A DNA stretch of 33,916 bases from an uncultured Desulfobacteraceae bacterium (GCA_913041495.1 CAJWHT010000039.1:1-33916); one strand, 5' to 3'; shown: positions 5,686 to 14,527, numbered from the stretch's first letter. Numbers and translations: made by a program. The notes: generated from the letters alone by a model not told the origin.

Positions 5686-7908
5686 ATGCAGACATTTTCC
5701 CAGGCAGCCCTGGCCGCCACACAACTGGCCAGTCAAGCCCATGACTATTTATACGATGCCGCCCAGCGAACCGTGTTGTTTGCGGATATCCTTCGCAAGC
5801 GGGGAAATGCCTACCTCGATCACATCAAGGAAGGACAGCCCCCGGTACTGGCCTTTGACTATGACATCATCATGGACGGTGCCCAATTGGAACGTCCCGT
5901 CAATTACCAGCTGGTACGGATCTTCGACCGGCGCCATGATACCGCATCTGTTGTGGACAGGGAACGCCGGAAACTGGACTATGCCGAACGATACAACAGC
6001 CACCATCCCAAAAAGCGCCCCATCGTGGTCATGGACCCCAGGGCCGGCCACGGTCCCGGAATCGGCGGTTCCAAGATGGATTCCCAGATCGGCATCGCCC
6101 TCAATGCCGGCCACCCGGTCTACTTTATCATGTTTCTCACCCAGCCCATGCCCGGACAGACCATCTACGATGTCCAGCAGTGCCAGATCCGGTTTCTTGA
6201 AGAGGTAGGCAACCGCCATCCCGAAGCCCAGAAGCCTGCCATTATCGGCAACTGCCAGGCAGGATGGGCCGCCGCCCTGATCGGAGCGGACCGCCCGGAT
6301 GTCACCGGCCCCCTGGTGCTCAACGGCTCTCCTCTCTCCTACTGGGGCGGGGTAAAAGGCGCCAATCCCATGCGGTACCGGGGCGGATTGTTCGGCGGTT
6401 CCTGGCTGGCCTCATTCAGCGCGGACATGGGCAACGGCAAATTTGACGGCGCCCACCTGGTGGCCGGATTTGAAGAACTCAACGCTGCCAACACCTTCTG
6501 GACAAAGCAGTACAACCTCTATTCCCGGGTGGATACTGAAGAAAAACGTTTCCTGGACTTTGAACGCTGGTGGGGGGGATTTTTTCTCCTGGACCGTGAG
6601 GAAATCCGCTTCATCGTCAACAACCTTTTTATCAGTGACGAACTGGAACAAGGATACTTAAAGCTCAGCCACGGCAGTTATATCAATCTTAAAAACTTCA
6701 AAGACCCCATCCTGGTATTTGCCTCCAAGGGGGACAATATCACTCCGCCCCAGCAGGCTCTGAACTGGATCACCAAGGTGTACAAGGATGTGGATGAAAT
6801 CAAGCGGCACGGCCAGACCATCATCTACCTGCTCCACGATACCGTGGGACACTTAGGAATTTTCGTATCCTCCAAAATCAACCGGAAAGAGCATAAGGGC
6901 ATTATCGGCTGTGTGGATGCCCTGGATTTCCTGGCACCGGGGCTCTATGAAATGGTCATCAGGCAAGAGGCAACCCATCCCCAGCTGGACGACTATCAGG
7001 TGGAATTCGTGGAACGGGACATGGCGGATATCCTGGCCATGGACGACGGCTTCGAAGATGAAGAGGCCTTCCACCCGGTCTCTTCCATATCCAAATTCAA
7101 CGACCGCCTCTACCAGGATTATTTCAGCCCCTTTGTGAGATTCTGGATAAACGACTTCAGTGCCGAGTTCATCCGCCAGTCACATCCATTGCGGGTGCAG
7201 CGCTACGGGTTCTCGGACCTCAACCCCATGCTTGCACCGGTGGGGCCTGCGGCGAAACTTGTAAGACAGGCCCGCAACCCCGCAAAAGAGACCAACCTGT
7301 TCACCCAGATGGAAAAAGCCGTATCCGGCCTCATCGTGGACAGCCTGGAACTCTACCAGAAAACCCGGGACAATCTCATTGAGACCATGTTCTACACGAC
7401 CTACGGAAACCCCTGGATTAAAACCCTTTTTTATGACGATGAACGGGAGGCCACACCGGAAGACACCGTGAGGGAACCGGAAAAAACCGATATGTTCAGG
7501 GACCTGGAACACCAGCTCTGGCTAAAAGCCATGAAACAAGGCGGGTTTGAAGCGGCTGTCATCCGCATGAACCTGGCCGTCACCTCTGCCAACCTGGTCA
7601 TTGGCATGGCAGAATACGATGCTGCCAAATTGGGCATGAAATCCGACGATCGCCTCAAGGCCATGACACCGGATCAACTCAAACAGATTGTCAGGGACCA
7701 GGCCGCCCTGCTGGAAAAAGACAGGGAATTGGCCCTGCAGACCCTGGCCGATCTTTTACCCGATGAAAGGGACAGGGCCCTGGCCGTGGACATAGCCAGG
7801 AGCATTGCGGACATCGAATCCACCCGCCGGTATAAAAAAACCGCCATCCTGAAACGGATCGAAGATATTCTTCTGCCGGATGTGGAGACCTTCAAGTACA
7901 GTTCCTGA
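5686..7908 (+). CDS. DUF3141 protein, PHA-synthase-like alpha/beta hydrolase
   Basis: Predicted 740-aa cytoplasmic protein. The N-terminal 420 residues form an alpha/beta-hydrolase domain related to PHA synthase. A nucleophile-elbow-like GNCQAGW places Cys190 where PhaC has its catalytic Cys (PhaC box G-x-C-x-G). D350 (KGDNITPP) and H389 (TVGHLGIFVS) sit where PhaC has Asp and His. GHGPGIGGSK lies near residue 119. The C-terminal 300 residues are helical and charged, without a domain I recognise. AGGA lies 7 nt before the ATG. It follows the PhaR-type gene by 96 nt, a gap containing the inverted repeat CGGCCC-A-GGGCCG (5630-5642), and is the only polymerase candidate in the module. DUF3141 has no firmly assigned activity that I know of; polymerisation, depolymerisation or another acyl transfer are all possible. 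Confidence 0.82.
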   Translation: MQTFSQAALAATQLASQAHDYLYDAAQRTVLFADILRKRGNAYLDHIKEGQPPVLAFDYDIIMDGAQLERPVNYQLVRIFDRRHDTASVVDRERRKLDYAERYNSHHPKKRPIVVMDPRAGHGPGIGGSKMDSQIGIALNAGHPVYFIMFLTQPMPGQTIYDVQQCQIRFLEEVGNRHPEAQKPAIIGNCQAGWAAALIGADRPDVTGPLVLNGSPLSYWGGVKGANPMRYRGGLFGGSWLASFSADMGNGKFDGAHLVAGFEELNAANTFWTKQYNLYSRVDTEEKRFLDFERWWGGFFLLDREEIRFIVNNLFISDELEQGYLKLSHGSYINLKNFKDPILVFASKGDNITPPQQALNWITKVYKDVDEIKRHGQTIIYLLHDTVGHLGIFVSSKINRKEHKGIIGCVDALDFLAPGLYEMVIRQEATHPQLDDYQVEFVERDMADILAMDDGFEDEEAFHPVSSISKFNDRLYQDYFSPFVRFWINDFSAEFIRQSHPLRVQRYGFSDLNPMLAPVGPAAKLVRQARNPAKETNLFTQMEKAVSGLIVDSLELYQKTRDNLIETMFYTTYGNPWIKTLFYDDEREATPEDTVREPEKTDMFRDLEHQLWLKAMKQGGFEAAVIRMNLAVTSANLVIGMAEYDAAKLGMKSDDRLKAMTPDQLKQIVRDQAALLEKDRELALQTLADLLPDERDRALAVDIARSIADIESTRRYKKTAILKRIEDILLPDVETFKYSS

Positions 7909-7930
7909 CCCGAACCCTATACAGATAAAT

Positions 7931-7960
7931 ACAGCCTCCGGCCCTTTTGCCGGGGGCTGT
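7931..7960 (+). terminator. Rho-independent terminator after the DUF3141 gene
   Basis: ACAGCCTCCGGC (7931-7942) pairs with GCCGGGGGCTGT (7949-7960), 12 bp with one T-G wobble around the loop CCTTTT, then TTCATATTG. It lies 22 nt past the stop codon. The T-tract is short. Confidence 0.75.
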
Positions 7961-8088
7961 TTCATATTGATCTGTTTCCCCCGTTCACTTTTTCCACAAT
8001 AGAAAAAAACAACTTGACCGCAAAAATAACATGCGTTATATAAAAATCGCAATTTTAATTTCCCGGACACCTGAATTGGGACACATTT

Positions 8089-8706
8089 ATGCCGCCGAAA
8101 CAAACCATTACCCCGGAGGATATTATCCGGGCCGGACTGACACTTGCCAGGGAAAAAGGGTTCGATGCCCTGTCCGCCCGGGCGGTTGCCAAACAGCTCA
8201 ACTGCTCCACCCAACCCATTTACTCCTGCTTTTCCACCATGAAAACCCTTCAGGACGCGGTACTCAAAGAGGCCTTTGCCACTGCCACGGCCGAATATCT
8301 TTTCAGTCATGAAGACGAGGAGATCAGCTTCAAGGACATCGGCATGGGCTATCTTCGCATGGCAAGAGAAGATCCCCATCTTTACGACATGCTTTACGCC
8401 TGCGGCCATGCCGGGGCCACCCACTGGATCGTCCCCGTAAAAACGGAATACATGGTTGAGATCATGGGCAAAGAGGACCCCTTAAGCCGCCTCACCCCGG
8501 ACGAGCGGCGAAAGCTTTTAACCCATATGGCGGTTTTTACCCACGGCCTGGTCATGCTGGGCCGGGTAAACCCGGATCTTGCACCGGACTATCTTGAGGC
8601 GCAGCTCCATGAAATGGGCCGGATCGTCATCGGCGCAACCCTTTTGGAAAAAGGAATACCCGACCATGAAAATCCTTATCTTGAACGGCAGTCCCAAAGC
8701 GGATAA
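8089..8706 (+). CDS. TetR-family transcriptional regulator
   Basis: Predicted 205-aa repressor. The N-terminal helix-turn-helix spans about residues 8-52 (ITPEDIIRAGLTLAREKG, then LSARAVAKQLNCSTQPIYSCF), typical of TetR. The remainder is the helical ligand and dimerisation domain. Only a weak GGGA-type ribosome site precedes the ATG. The gene overlaps the next one, a two-domain flavoprotein, by 41 nt, implying one transcript, so the regulator probably controls this operon in response to a ligand handled by the flavoprotein. No convincing TetR operator was identified by eye in 7961-8088. Confidence 0.88.
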   Translation: MPPKQTITPEDIIRAGLTLAREKGFDALSARAVAKQLNCSTQPIYSCFSTMKTLQDAVLKEAFATATAEYLFSHEDEEISFKDIGMGYLRMAREDPHLYDMLYACGHAGATHWIVPVKTEYMVEIMGKEDPLSRLTPDERRKLLTHMAVFTHGLVMLGRVNPDLAPDYLEAQLHEMGRIVIGATLLEKGIPDHENPYLERQSQSG

Positions 8707-10063
8707 CAGCATCACCCTCCAGCACATGCGGTTTCTTGAAACCCGGGAACCGGATATCGAAACCGAGGTGATTCCCATCGGCAAAGCCATCAACTCCCTG
8801 GAACGCAATCAACAGCGGTTCGATGAAGTCACGGAAAAAATGCGGACGGCAGACGCCGTTGTCTGGTCTTTTCCGGTGTATTACGCCCTGGTGCCTTCCC
8901 AGATGAAACGGTTTGTGGAACTGCTTTACGAACGCAAGGGCAAGGGATGGTTTGCAGGAATGTATGCCACAGCGCTGACCACTTCCATCAATTTCTTTGA
9001 CCACACGGCCCACAACTATGTCCAGGCCGTTTGTGAAGACTTGGGATTCGCCTATGTCAAAGGCTACTCCGCCCATATGGATGATTTTTTCAAGACCCAA
9101 GAAAGGGAAAAGCTGGCCCGGTTCTTTTCCTGGTTTCTGAAAACCGTACAGCAAAAAACACTGCTGCCCAAAAAATACGCCGGGAACGTGCCGGAGGTAC
9201 AGGTGTTTGAGCCGATTAGTGCCCCAAATCGTGATACATCCCTTTCTTCAGGCAAGGATAGCAGCGGCAAGATCCTCCTGCTCACGGACACCACCGATCC
9301 GGATACCAACCTCTGGAAAATGATACGCACCTTCGAGGAGGAAACCCGCCTTCAGGTGGACATAAAAGATATCCGTGACAGCGGCATGTCCCACGGCTGC
9401 CTTGGATGCTGCACCTGCGGCTATGAAAACACCTGTATCCAAAAGGACGGATTCACACGTTTTTTCAACGATCACCTCAAAACCGCTGAGATCATCCTGA
9501 TCTGCGGCAGCATCCGCGATCATTACCTCTCGGCCCTGTGGAAACAGTTTTTCGACAGATGCTTTTTCAACGGCCATGCCCCGGTGCTCCAGGGCAAGCA
9601 GTTGGGATTCATGATTTCAGGCCCCTTGCGCCACCGGCAAAACTTAAGGGAACTTCTGGATGTATTTGCCGACAGCTGGCACATGAAATTCAGGGGCGTG
9701 GTGACGGATGAGGCAGCGGATTCTAAAGCCGTTGTCCGGGAAATCAAAGGGTTTGCCCGCACCCTTGAACTTGCCCGTGAAACCGATCTGGAGTTTGGCG
9801 CAAGCTTTTACAGGACCGGCGGCCAGAAATTGTTCCGGGACTTTATCTTCAACACCACCGCCGTGTTCACCGCAGACCACAGGTTTTACAAAAAAAGCGG
9901 ACTCTACGCCACCTTTCCCCAGCGGCAGTGGCAGCGGCGGCTTCGGAATGCGGTCTTTGCCTTGATGGTTTCCATTCCCTTTTTGCGCAGGCAGATCCAC
10001 AGGGAATTCATTCCCGGGATGGTGGCCCCTTATAAAAAGAAGCTCAGGCGCCTTGCCCGGTAA
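8666..10063 (+). CDS. Two-domain NADPH-dependent FMN reductase / iron-sulfur flavoprotein fusion
   Basis: Predicted 465-aa protein made of two flavodoxin-fold domains. Domain 1 (about 1-195) opens with MKILILNGSPK and has SFPVYYALVPSQMKRFVE near residue 72, the FMN-reductase pattern. Domain 2 begins near residue 200 (GKILLLTD) and carries the cluster C245-x2-C248-x2-C251-x5-C257 followed by QKDGF, the Cys motif of iron-sulfur flavoproteins and related reductases. Cys249 is an extra. The last 70 residues are strongly basic with one hydrophobic run (NAVFALMVSIPFL), possibly for membrane contact. ATG 8666 (AAGGA 10 nt upstream) lies inside the TetR gene. The end overlaps the convergent LysR gene by 20 nt. 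Domain 1 lacks the Cys cluster, so electron relay between domains is conceivable. Confidence 0.82.
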   Translation: MKILILNGSPKADNSITLQHMRFLETREPDIETEVIPIGKAINSLERNQQRFDEVTEKMRTADAVVWSFPVYYALVPSQMKRFVELLYERKGKGWFAGMYATALTTSINFFDHTAHNYVQAVCEDLGFAYVKGYSAHMDDFFKTQEREKLARFFSWFLKTVQQKTLLPKKYAGNVPEVQVFEPISAPNRDTSLSSGKDSSGKILLLTDTTDPDTNLWKMIRTFEEETRLQVDIKDIRDSGMSHGCLGCCTCGYENTCIQKDGFTRFFNDHLKTAEIILICGSIRDHYLSALWKQFFDRCFFNGHAPVLQGKQLGFMISGPLRHRQNLRELLDVFADSWHMKFRGVVTDEAADSKAVVREIKGFARTLELARETDLEFGASFYRTGGQKLFRDFIFNTTAVFTADHRFYKKSGLYATFPQRQWQRRLRNAVFALMVSIPFLRRQIHREFIPGMVAPYKKKLRRLAR

Positions 10064-10943
10064 TACCGGCCTGCCCCACCAGCCGGATAAAGGTTTTGAG
10101 AAATACCGGGACCGGGTCGGACTTAAGATGGACGGCCTGCCAGGTAAGAAACACCCCTTTGCGGGTCACCCGGACGGCCCGGACCCGGCCGCTGTCAACA
10201 ATGGAGCGGACCGCCCATAACGGCGCCATGGCAAGGCCGAACCCGGCCGCCACCATTTCAACCATGGCGCCGGGATCTTCCACCGCCATAAAACCCAGGG
10301 GCTCAATGCCCCTGCGTTTCAAACCGTTCTGGTAAAAATAATTATTTTCTTTTGGCCGTGCGGAGATCAGATTCACCCCTTTAAACTCATTGAGTTCCAG
10401 GTGATCCGTTCCGGCCAGGGGGTGGTCCGGCGGTACAATGGCGACAAACTCATCCCTAAACAGTGGAATCATATCCACGCCGTCCAGGGATTCGGGCACC
10501 ACCGAAATCACCAGGTCATGGATATTTCCGGTTAATTCACGGGAGGCATCTAAAGATCTGCCGATCTCTATCTCCACATTGGAAAACCGCTCATGGAATT
10601 CGCGCATCACCGCCGGCAGCCACCGGTAACAGAAGATACACTGGGTCCCCACCCGCAATTCTCCGGTTTCCCCTGTGACCATCCGAGCGATATCCGTCTC
10701 TGTTTCCGCAAGGGAAAATAGTACAGACTCAGCTGTATGACGGATACGTTTTCCGGCCGGTGTCAACAGCATCTGCTTGCGGGTCCTGAAAAAAAGACGG
10801 GAACCCAGCCGGGTCTCCACATCCTTGAGCTGCTGACTTAAGGCGGATTGAGAAAGGCACAACACTTTGGCCGCCCGGGTCATGTTCCCAGCCTCTGCAA
10901 TGGCCCGAACCATTTTCAAATGTTTGACTTCCAGAATATCCAT
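10044..10943 (-). CDS. LysR-family transcriptional regulator (MetR-like)
   Basis: Predicted 299-aa regulator with an N-terminal winged helix (residues 3-60: MVRAIAEAGNMTRAAKVLCLSQSALSQQLKDVE) and a periplasmic-binding-protein-like effector domain from about residue 90. The opening MDILEVKHLKMVRAIAEAG resembles MetR, but methionine control cannot be asserted. It is divergent from the AhpD-fold gene at 11053 across 109 bp of very A+T-rich DNA, the usual LysR regulator-target arrangement. ATTG and CAAT repeats spaced by 12 nt (about 10965-10984) form a possible site. Its 3' end overlaps the upstream flavoprotein gene by 20 nt in convergent orientation. Confidence 0.9.
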   Translation of the reverse strand: MDILEVKHLKMVRAIAEAGNMTRAAKVLCLSQSALSQQLKDVETRLGSRLFFRTRKQMLLTPAGKRIRHTAESVLFSLAETETDIARMVTGETGELRVGTQCIFCYRWLPAVMREFHERFSNVEIEIGRSLDASRELTGNIHDLVISVVPESLDGVDMIPLFRDEFVAIVPPDHPLAGTDHLELNEFKGVNLISARPKENNYFYQNGLKRRGIEPLGFMAVEDPGAMVEMVAAGFGLAMAPLWAVRSIVDSGRVRAVRVTRKGVFLTWQAVHLKSDPVPVFLKTFIRLVGQAGITGQGA

Positions 10944-11052
10944 ATCTTATTTCATTTTTTCTTATTGATATTATAATAACAATTAATTTTACTAATATAA
11001 AACTTACAAGTAAAGTGCAAGCAACTTTCCCCCATATAAAAAAGGAGGCACC

Positions 11053-11589
11053 ATGCCGAGAATCACCCCCAAATCACCGGAAACTGCACAAGGAAGCGTC
11101 AAGCAAGGATACGAGATGTTTGAAACGCGTTTCGGCATCATCCCGGAACCCCTCCGGATGCTCAGCGTCAGCCCGGCGCTGTTTGATATCCAGCTGGCCC
11201 GCAGCAATTATTTTGCCAGCCAATCCAACCTGAGTTTCAGCCTTCTGGCCCACATCCGCTATATGGCCGCCCGCCAGCTGGAATACCGCTTCTGCACGGA
11301 TCTAAATAAAGCTATTCTGGAAAAACAAGGGGCTACCGAAGCGGATTTTAAGGCCATGGAAGCCGATCCCACCCAATGCCTTCTGGAAGAAAACGAAGGG
11401 GCCATGCTCGCCTTTGTGGTCAAGGCAATGAAGGACCCGGCATCCATAACGGACCAGGACGTGGATGCGCTAAGGGAGTTTGGCTGGACCGACAGAGATA
11501 TGGTGGATGCCATGGCCCAGGGCGTCAGCATGATCGACCATGCCATCATGATGCAGGTCTTTGATATGAATCCCCATTGCTTGATATAG
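11053..11589 (+). CDS. AhpD-fold / carboxymuconolactone decarboxylase-like protein
   Basis: Predicted 178-aa all-helical protein of the AhpD-like superfamily, best matching the peroxidase-related subgroup: GIIPEPLRMLSVSPALFDIQLARSNYFASQSNLSFSL, then AHIRYMAARQLEYRFCTDLNKAIL where family members have a YC-x-x-CH type site, and AMLAFVVKAMKDPASITDQDVDALREFGWTDRDMVDAM. Only one Cys is present at the site (RFCTDLN) and the second Cys and His are missing, so a thiol peroxidase mechanism is doubtful. A strong AAAGGAGG site precedes the ATG. Divergent from the LysR gene, its likely regulator. Confidence 0.75.
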   Translation: MPRITPKSPETAQGSVKQGYEMFETRFGIIPEPLRMLSVSPALFDIQLARSNYFASQSNLSFSLLAHIRYMAARQLEYRFCTDLNKAILEKQGATEADFKAMEADPTQCLLEENEGAMLAFVVKAMKDPASITDQDVDALREFGWTDRDMVDAMAQGVSMIDHAIMMQVFDMNPHCLI

Positions 11590-11764
11590 AACCGATCCCC
11601 ATCAAATGGCTGGGCAGTGCCGGATAAAATCTTTTTTTTGAGAATTCAAGTTCTCCTGTTGATAACGTCCCTATAATACCCGGCACCCCAATTGCCTGCT
11701 TTACTATATTTGCATCCCCTGCTATTGTTGATTTATATTTGATTTTTCCAATAGGAGGATGGAA

Positions 11765-12994
11765 TTGAGTTTGCACTTGGAATATATCAATGATGGAACA
11801 GCGTTCAGGGAAATTGATCCCATGACCATCAACCCGGAATCCCTGACAAGCTTTTCGATTTACGAACGCCTGCCATTAAAAGAAAACCAATACAAATTCC
11901 GCATTCTTTTAACGGATCCGACAACGATTCCAAAACAAAAGCTTTTGAAACTTTTAATGTTTTGGGACAAGGTCTACATTCATAAAAGCCAGCTGAGGAT
12001 ATTCAACAGATGCCTGAAAAACAACATCGCCTATATTCTCAACCATGACGACATCGACACCGCAAAAAAAACAGATGCCCTGGTCACCATATGCACCAAC
12101 GAGCTGGAACAGGCTTTAAAGGCCAATTTTTCATCCCTGGAGGTTGTCCAAAAGGCCCTGGACAGTATTCAGAGCGTCATTTCCCAAGCCATTGAATTCA
12201 TATCGGACATCAATTCCCTCAAAGGCCTTGCCAACCTGATCGGACATGATTACAAGACCCACACCCACTCCATAAAAGTGGGATGGCTCATGACCACTTT
12301 TGTTAATTCAAATCGGGATTTATTTGACATCAAAAACCGGTCTGAACTAAAAGATTTGCTAATCGAATCCATGGTTACAGGCATACTCCATGACATCGGC
12401 AAAGCAAAAATCCCTAAAAACATCATTAACAAAAAAGAGGCGCTGGATAACCAGGAATATATCATTCTTCAGTCCCACCCGACCAATTCCTTATCCATTT
12501 TGATTGATACCGACATTTCAAAATCTATCCTGCAAGCCATTCACTATCATCACGAGAATGAAGACGGCAGTGGATATCCTAACGGCATAAAAGAAGATCG
12601 AATTCCGATTATGGCAAAAATCTGCCACATCGCCGATATTTTTGATGCCATGACCTCCAAACGGTCTTACAAAGATAGAAAAAGCCCATATGAGGCGTTA
12701 AAAATAATGACGAAGGCCAACCCCTATCTTGAGACCCTCCACAAACTTGAAAAAGAGGTAAAGGAAAACAAAAGAACGCCCATAACCGCCTTTGTCCGGG
12801 ATAAATATGAGAACAAACTCAAACGATTGCGGGAAAAGGAAATCATTGAAGAAGAGGCTAGAAAACGGGTGGAGAAACGATTGAAGTTACAGGATCAAGG
12901 CATGTCTCACTGCTTTAATGCGGACCTTTTAAGACGCTTTATCATCACCATCAATAAATCGGAAAGCTTCCACCTGTCCGACCTTATCGATTAG
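11765..12994 (+). CDS. HD-GYP domain cyclic-di-GMP phosphodiesterase-like protein
   Basis: Predicted 409-aa cytoplasmic protein. The first 140 residues are an uncharacterised regulatory part. The HD-GYP domain follows: HDYKTHTHSIKVG (about 161-173), the HD pair in GILHDIGKAKIP (209-210), and HHENEDGSGYPNG with IADIFDAMTSKRSYKDR (262-305). A charged, coiled-coil-like segment of about 60 residues (near 317-378, rich in KEKE and EEEARKR) is inserted before the final helix (CFNADLLRRFI), where family members usually continue directly. TTG 11765 is chosen because AGGAGG (11753-11758) ends 6 nt upstream; the in-frame ATG at 11759 abuts that site with no spacing. The gene looks richer in A+T than its neighbours. 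Confidence 0.85.
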   Translation: MSLHLEYINDGTAFREIDPMTINPESLTSFSIYERLPLKENQYKFRILLTDPTTIPKQKLLKLLMFWDKVYIHKSQLRIFNRCLKNNIAYILNHDDIDTAKKTDALVTICTNELEQALKANFSSLEVVQKALDSIQSVISQAIEFISDINSLKGLANLIGHDYKTHTHSIKVGWLMTTFVNSNRDLFDIKNRSELKDLLIESMVTGILHDIGKAKIPKNIINKKEALDNQEYIILQSHPTNSLSILIDTDISKSILQAIHYHHENEDGSGYPNGIKEDRIPIMAKICHIADIFDAMTSKRSYKDRKSPYEALKIMTKANPYLETLHKLEKEVKENKRTPITAFVRDKYENKLKRLREKEIIEEEARKRVEKRLKLQDQGMSHCFNADLLRRFIITINKSESFHLSDLID

Positions 12995-13043
12995 ATTTAC
13001 GTCCCCCCCTTATCACACGTTGACAAAAAAGTCTTTGAAGGTG

Positions 13044-13101
13044 ACTGCCGGCCCTTAACCCAAAAAGCTTAGGGCCGGCAGTAAACTGCCGTTTGCGGCA
13101 G
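13044..13101. terminator. Tandem hairpins between convergent genes
   Basis: A perfect 12-bp stem (ACTGCCGGCCCT 13044-13055 with AGGGCCGGCAGT 13071-13082, 15-nt loop) is followed by a 6-bp stem (CTGCCG 13086-13091 with CGGCAG 13096-13101, TTTG loop). It lies between the HD-GYP gene (+) and the permease gene (-). On the minus strand the next bases include a T-run (CTTTTTTGTC), so termination is most plausible for the permease unit; it may act in both directions. Confidence 0.65.
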
Positions 13102-13128
13102 GTGGTTTCATTCGTGGCTTCAGGCCGT

Positions 13129-14487
13129 TTAATTTTCAGCCGATACTTCCACGGGCTTTGAAATCCTAAACCGGCTTTCAAGGAAGATATGGAGTACCAC
13201 GCCGACCCCCAGTCCCCAGGCCGCTCCGTGCATGGCAAGGACAACCGCCATGGTGCCGGCTACCCCTAACTGCAAAGGCTCCTTGATCTGCTTAAATGCG
13301 GTGATAATGCACAGATAGCCGGTGACCACCATGGTCAGGGACAGGCCGATGGGCAAAAAGGGTTTGAAAAAACTCACCAGCGGCAGGGCGAACAGCGCCA
13401 TGAAACCTGCGATCCAGAAGGTGCCGGCTCCGCTGAAAATGGAATCCATGGCGGTCCTCCCCTGGCGGTAGCGGTCGGCCACGGTGGCGGTGACCGCCGT
13501 CCAGATGGGTCCGGCAAGTCCGGGGTACGGGGCAAAGAAGGCATGCAGAACGTTGCGCAGTCCGGTGATGATATGAATCCTGTCCGTATCGATATCCACA
13601 TTCTCATCCGGCCGGCTCTCCTTGCAGGCGGCTTTCACCAGCACCGTTCCCACGATCACGTCGCCGAAGGCAATAATGTAGGCGATGACGGCCGTGGGAA
13701 TTGCTTTCATGAACATGTCCGCATCAGGGAACCCGACGCTGAAAGGCAGATAGGCCCACATATCTTTGAATGCCGGCACGGTGATGCCCCACTGGATGTC
13801 AGGCACCGGGTACTCGTTGACAAGCATCCCGATCACAATGGCCACGACCATGGCCGGCACCATCCCGTATTTGCCCAGAAGTTTTGCCAGGCGGTTGTCG
13901 GTTTTCATCCGGGAAAAGGAGATGGAAAAGAGCATGTAAAAGCAGACCAGGCTGCCCAGGCCGATGGCAATGGGGGTTTTGGGAATTCTGCCGCCCATCT
14001 TCAACTCTCCCATGTAGGCGGCCACACCGGCTCCTAAAAGGATACCGGCTTTGATGGAGTCCGGCACCTTGGCCACCACCTTGGAGCTGAGCCGGGTGAT
14101 GCCAAGGAAAAGAAAGATGGCCGCCACAAGGATCTGGAGAGCCACCAGCGCCTTTATGGCCTCCGGTCCCGGGGTGAACTGCCCCAGGTACAACAGAACC
14201 ACGGGAATGGCCGGGGTAATCCAGCCGGGCACCATGGGGGTGCCCAAAAAGGCGGGCATCATAAACCCGACACCGCAGACAAATACAAAGGCCAGGGCAA
14301 TTTCATAGGGCAGCCCCAGGTATTTTTGCAGCAGGGGGATCATGGCCAGACTCACCACAAAAAGAATCAGGGCCTGGACAAACTCCACCCACTCCCAGCG
14401 GTAATGTATCAGGGGGATACGGATCTTAAAGGGACCTACGGGCCAATAGGGTTGTTCTTCTCCGTCTATTCGTTTCTGAAATGACAT
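13129..14487 (-). CDS. Polytopic membrane permease (NCS2-like), substrate unknown
   Basis: Predicted 452-aa inner-membrane protein with about 12 hydrophobic segments, starting with VEFVQALILFVVSLAMIPLL after a polar 35-residue N-terminus. GTPMVPGWITPAIPVVLLYL and VPDSIKAGILLGAGVAAYMGELKMGG resemble nucleobase:cation (NCS2) and sulfate-permease-like folds. I cannot see a diagnostic NCS2 signature, so the family assignment is tentative. AAAGGAG precedes the ATG. It lies 82 nt after the acyl-CoA ligase in the same orientation; a hairpin (14504-14527) sits just before its ribosome site. An organic-acid substrate activated by the ligase would fit, by inference. Confidence 0.6.
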   Translation of the reverse strand: MSFQKRIDGEEQPYWPVGPFKIRIPLIHYRWEWVEFVQALILFVVSLAMIPLLQKYLGLPYEIALAFVFVCGVGFMMPAFLGTPMVPGWITPAIPVVLLYLGQFTPGPEAIKALVALQILVAAIFLFLGITRLSSKVVAKVPDSIKAGILLGAGVAAYMGELKMGGRIPKTPIAIGLGSLVCFYMLFSISFSRMKTDNRLAKLLGKYGMVPAMVVAIVIGMLVNEYPVPDIQWGITVPAFKDMWAYLPFSVGFPDADMFMKAIPTAVIAYIIAFGDVIVGTVLVKAACKESRPDENVDIDTDRIHIITGLRNVLHAFFAPYPGLAGPIWTAVTATVADRYRQGRTAMDSIFSGAGTFWIAGFMALFALPLVSFFKPFLPIGLSLTMVVTGYLCIITAFKQIKEPLQLGVAGTMAVVLAMHGAAWGLGVGVVLHIFLESRFRISKPVEVSAEN

Positions 14488-14503
14488 ATTTATATCTCCT
14501 TTA

Positions 14504-14527
14504 GGCTGCCCGGTAATGGGGGCAGCC
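14504..14527 (-). promoter_or_regulatory. Intercistronic hairpin between ligase and permease genes
   Basis: GGCTGCCC (14504-14511) pairs perfectly with GGGCAGCC (14520-14527) around an 8-nt loop. On the minus strand it is followed at once by the AAAGGAG site of the permease rather than a T-run, so it is more likely to affect mRNA processing or translation than to terminate. Confidence 0.45.

Noticed and set aside
11759-11764. ATG at 11759 as the start of the HD-GYP gene
   Set aside because: The AGGAGG site ends directly at this ATG, leaving no spacing; TTG 11765 has a normal 6-nt spacing.
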